NCBI RefSeq assembly: GCF_022843985.1
Contig: NZ_JALHMP010000028.1
Coordinates: 1 to 56,748 of the forward strand
Length of the DNA: 56,748 nucleotides
Source of the DNA: Phreatobacter sp.
Lineage (GTDB): Bacteria > Pseudomonadota > Alphaproteobacteria > Rhizobiales > Phreatobacteraceae
Direction: 5' to 3'
Below, one piece after another: positions 53,771 through 56,748 of the stretch; position 1 is the first letter of the stretch; each line of letters opens with the position of its first letter. Below the pieces are notes generated by a model that was not told the DNA's origin, did no database searches, and saw only the letters and a program-made list of their open reading frames with translations. The position numbers and the translations under genes were made by a program.

Positions 53771-55092
53771 CCGCTCCGTTCCGCCACGGCCTGACCCCGA
53801 AGATGCGCCCGATTTCGCCGCGGCGCTCGGCGATCATGTGCGTCCTCGACATCGGCACCTCGAAGATCGTCTGCATGATCGTGCGGCTGAGGCCGCGCGA
53901 GGGCACCGACATCCTGCCCAACCGCACCCACAAGGCCGAGATCCTCGGCATCGGCCATACCCGCGCCCGCGGCATGAAGGCCGGCGCCATCGCCGACATG
54001 GCCAAGGCCGAAGCGGCGATCCGCCAGGCGGTGGATGCCGCCGAGCGCATGGCCGAGGTCCAGGTCGACCGCGTCATCGTCACGGTCTCCGCCGGCCGGC
54101 TCGGTTCCGAGCACTACGAGGCCCGCGTCACCTGCCCGACGCCCCGCGTCGAGGAACAGGACCTGCACCGCGTGCTGCAGGCCGCCTCCGACCATTCGGT
54201 GCGGCAGGGCAGGGCGGTGCTCCATTCCATGCCGATCGGGTTCCGCCTCGACGACACGCGCGGCATCAAGGACCCGCGCGGTATGCTCGGCTCCTCGCTC
54301 GGCGTCGACATGCATGTCGTGACCTGCGACGCCGCCACCGCCCGCAACCTCATGCTCTGCATCGAGCGCTGCCACCTGACGGTCGAGGCGCTTGTCGCCG
54401 CCCCCTTCGCCGCCGGCCTCGCGGTGCTGACCGACGACGAGGCCGAACTCGGCACGGTCTGCCTCGACATGGGCGCCGGCACCACGACGCTGTCGGTCTT
54501 CGCCGGCGGCCACTTCGTCCATGCCGATGCCGTGGCGGTGGGCTCCCACCACGTCACCATGGACATCGCCCGCGGCCTTTCGACGCGGCTCTCCGACGCC
54601 GAGCGCATCAAGGTGCTGAACGGCGCCTGTTTCGCCGCCAAGTCCGACGAGCGCGACATCGTCAACGTGCCCTCCATCGCCGAGGACGAGCGCGACATTC
54701 CCCATTCGGTGTCGCGGGCGCAGATCATCCGCATCATCCGCCCGCGCATCGACGAGATCCTCGAAATGGTGCGCGACCGGCTGGTCGCCGCCGGCTCCGC
54801 GGCCGAGGTCGGCCGCCGCCTCGTACTCACCGGCGGCGGCGCGCAACTGCCCGGCCTCGCCGATCTCGCCGCCCAGGTCTTCGGCCGCCAGGTCCGGGTC
54901 GCCCGGCCGGTCGGCATCACCGGATTGCCCGACAGCGCCAAGGGGCCGCCCTTCGCCGCCGCGGTCGGGCTCACCGTCTATCCGCAGATCGCGGGTGCAG
55001 AGCATTTCGAACCGCAGCGGCGCTTCCTCGCCGCCACCGGCACGGACGGCTATTTCACCCGGGTCGGCCGCTGGATCAGGGACAGTTTCTAG
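53767..55092 (+). CDS. ftsA: Cell division ATPase FtsA
   Basis: 441 residues from ATG 53767. Actin-like fold: CVLDIGTSKIVCMIVRL (phosphate 1), the SHI/1C domain, VCLDMGAGTTTLSVF (phosphate 2), LVLTGGGAQLPGLADLA (adenosine). The C-terminus RVGRWIRDSF is the amphipathic membrane anchor. It tethers FtsZ to the membrane. A 121-nt gap precedes ftsZ, possibly with a separate ftsZ promoter. Confidence 0.95.
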   Translation: MTAPFRHGLTPKMRPISPRRSAIMCVLDIGTSKIVCMIVRLRPREGTDILPNRTHKAEILGIGHTRARGMKAGAIADMAKAEAAIRQAVDAAERMAEVQVDRVIVTVSAGRLGSEHYEARVTCPTPRVEEQDLHRVLQAASDHSVRQGRAVLHSMPIGFRLDDTRGIKDPRGMLGSSLGVDMHVVTCDAATARNLMLCIERCHLTVEALVAAPFAAGLAVLTDDEAELGTVCLDMGAGTTTLSVFAGGHFVHADAVAVGSHHVTMDIARGLSTRLSDAERIKVLNGACFAAKSDERDIVNVPSIAEDERDIPHSVSRAQIIRIIRPRIDEILEMVRDRLVAAGSAAEVGRRLVLTGGGAQLPGLADLAAQVFGRQVRVARPVGITGLPDSAKGPPFAAAVGLTVYPQIAGAEHFEPQRRFLAATGTDGYFTRVGRWIRDSF

Positions 55093-55213
55093 ACCCATAC
55101 CCGGCCGCAGCCATGCGGTCCGGGCCTCCCAACGCGAAGCCGGTTGCCGCCGGCGAAGCACCGACAGTAGAACAGCGACGTGGCAGTCGCGTGAGTGATT
55201 CGAACGAGGCTCA

Positions 55214-56748
55214 TGATGACCATCAACCTGAAGATGCCCGACATTCGGGAACTGAAGCCCCGGATCACCGTATTCGGCGTCGGCGGCGCGGGCGGCAACG
55301 CCGTCAACAACATGATCGAGGGCGGCCTGCAGGGCTGTGACTTCGTTGTCGCCAACACCGACGCCCAGGCGCTGTCCTCCGCCAAGGCCGAGCGCATCAT
55401 CCAGATGGGTCTGGCCGTGACCTCCGGCCTCGGCGCCGGCTCGCACCCGGAAGTGGGCGCCGCGGCTGCGGAAGAGGTCATCGACGAGATCCGCGACCAG
55501 CTCTCCGGTTCGCACATGGCCTTCATCACCGCCGGCATGGGCGGCGGCACCGGCACGGGTGCTGCCCCGGTCATCGCCCGCATTGCCCGCGAGCTCGGCA
55601 TCCTCACCGTCGGCGTCGTCACCAAGCCCTTCCACTTCGAGGGCGTGCGCCGCATGAAGACGGCCGAGGCCGGCATTGTCGAGCTGCAGAAATCGGTCGA
55701 CACGCTCATCGTCATCCCCAACCAGAACCTGTTCCGGGTGGCGAACGAGAAGACGACCTTCACCGACGCCTTCGCCATGGCCGACCAGGTGCTCTATTCG
55801 GGCGTCGCCTGCATCACCGACCTGATGGTCAAGGAAGGCCTGATCAACCTCGACTTCGCCGACGTCCGCGCCGTCATGCGAGACATGGGCAAGGCGATGA
55901 TGGGCACGGGCGAGGCCACCGGCGAACGCCGCGCCATCACTGCCGCGGAAGCCGCCATCGCCAATCCGCTGCTCGACGAGACCTCGATGAAGGGCGCCCG
56001 CGGCCTCCTCATCTCGATCACCGGCGGCAACGACCTCACCCTCTTTGAGGTGGACGAGGCGGCGACCCGCATCCGCGAGGAGGTCGACCCGGAAGCCAAC
56101 ATCATCCTCGGCGCCACCTTCGACTCCGCCCTCGACGGCACGATCCGCGTCTCGGTCGTCGCCACCGGCATCGACCTGTCGGCCCAGGGCACCAATACCC
56201 AGACCATCGCCGAGATGACCGCCAAGCTGCGCCAGAGCGCACAGCGCATGGCCCAGCTGCAGCAGCCTGCCCCGGCCCCCGCGCCCCAGCCGGTCGCCCC
56301 GGCCGCGGTCGAGGCCGAGCCGCAGATCTATGACCTGCCGCCCGCCGACATGCCGGCCCCGGCCGCCGTGGTCACCGAGAGCGAGGTCGTCCTGCAGCCG
56401 GTGGTCGCCAAGCCGGCGCTGTTCCGCGAGGCCCCGGTGGAACTCGACCAGCCGCTGATGCCGCCGCGCGACGAGCCGATCCCCTCGCGCGACTTCATCC
56501 CGCCGGCCGCCGAGAAGCCGATGCGCCCCGTGCGCATGCCGACCCAGGACGAACTGCCGCCGATCGTCCGCCAGCAGATGCGCGCCGAGCCGGCCGTGGC
56601 CCCGCGCGCCGAGGACAATCCGGTGGAGCGCAAGCGCACCTCGCTGATGGAGAAGCTCCAGTCGATCGGCTTCACCCGCAAGCCCGAGGTCGCCGAGGCT
56701 CCCGCCCCGGCGCCGCGCGCCGCCCCGCCGCTGCAGCCGGCCCGGCCG
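55214..56748 (+). CDS. ftsZ: Cell division GTPase FtsZ (3' end outside the window)
   Basis: 511 complete codons are visible from ATG 55214 (GAGG upstream; ATG 55217 also possible). [20 protein letters not shown], the tubulin signature [10 protein letters not shown], and the T7 loop [12 protein letters not shown] are intact. After about residue 325 a long Pro/Ala-rich linker follows, as in Rhizobiales FtsZ. The conserved C-terminal peptide that binds FtsA lies beyond the right edge. Confidence 0.95.

Overview
The window looks like a chromosome segment of an alphaproteobacterium, most likely order Hyphomicrobiales (Rhizobiales). The evidence is the very GC-rich coding sequence from about 21.3 kb onward and a near-complete alphaproteobacterial division and cell wall (dcw) cluster in the usual order, rsmH-ftsL-ftsI-murE-murF-mraY-murD-ftsW-murG-murC-murB-ddl-ftsQ-ftsA-ftsZ. 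I cannot name the genus with confidence.

The left third (1 to about 21,275) is an accessory island, visibly more AT-rich than the rest. From the left edge it holds: the last 118 bp of an IS3-family element that has cut the front off a membrane GGDEF-EAL c-di-GMP enzyme; a coupled DUF2336 gene; a second, diverged copy of the same kind of IS (4345-6999) with an IS110/IS1111-type element inserted at its orfA/orfB junction; a small exported protein divergent from a winged-helix/TPR regulator; a group of small proteins with an SRAP (YedK/HMCES-like) gene and a DUF2130 gene; and a Tn7-like transposition operon, tnsA-tnsB-tnsC-tniQ-tniQ (14.0-21.1 kb). tnsB has an in-frame TAA between the first and second catalytic Asp codons. 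Two different TniQ/TnsD-like proteins, each with a C-terminal DNA-binding-like region, follow tnsC. No Cas gene or CRISPR array was found. The island ends in repeated GAGAAT-type half-sites and abuts a truncated GNAT acetyltransferase gene next to rpmE, so that gene was probably the insertion point.

The middle (21.3-36.9 kb) is ordinary core or shell genome: rpmE with a clear terminator, an MsbA-type ABC exporter, a MotA/ExbB-like and OmpA/MotB-like pair coupled to a GNAT gene, a class III aminotransferase, a Bug-type binding protein followed by an amidase, an outer-membrane beta-barrel protein, an M16 protease with a RimJ-like acetyltransferase, a small cupin, a TerB/J-domain protein and an AmpD-like amidase.

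The right third (37.2-56.7 kb) is the dcw cluster, mostly with 1-4 nt start/stop overlaps that imply one co-translated operon. Features that stand out are the absence of mraZ upstream of rsmH, a MazEF-like toxin-antitoxin pair between murB and ddl, and two copies of a roughly 160-bp dispersed palindromic repeat in the murD-ftsW and murG-murC gaps (a third copy lies near 28 kb). ftsZ runs off the right edge.
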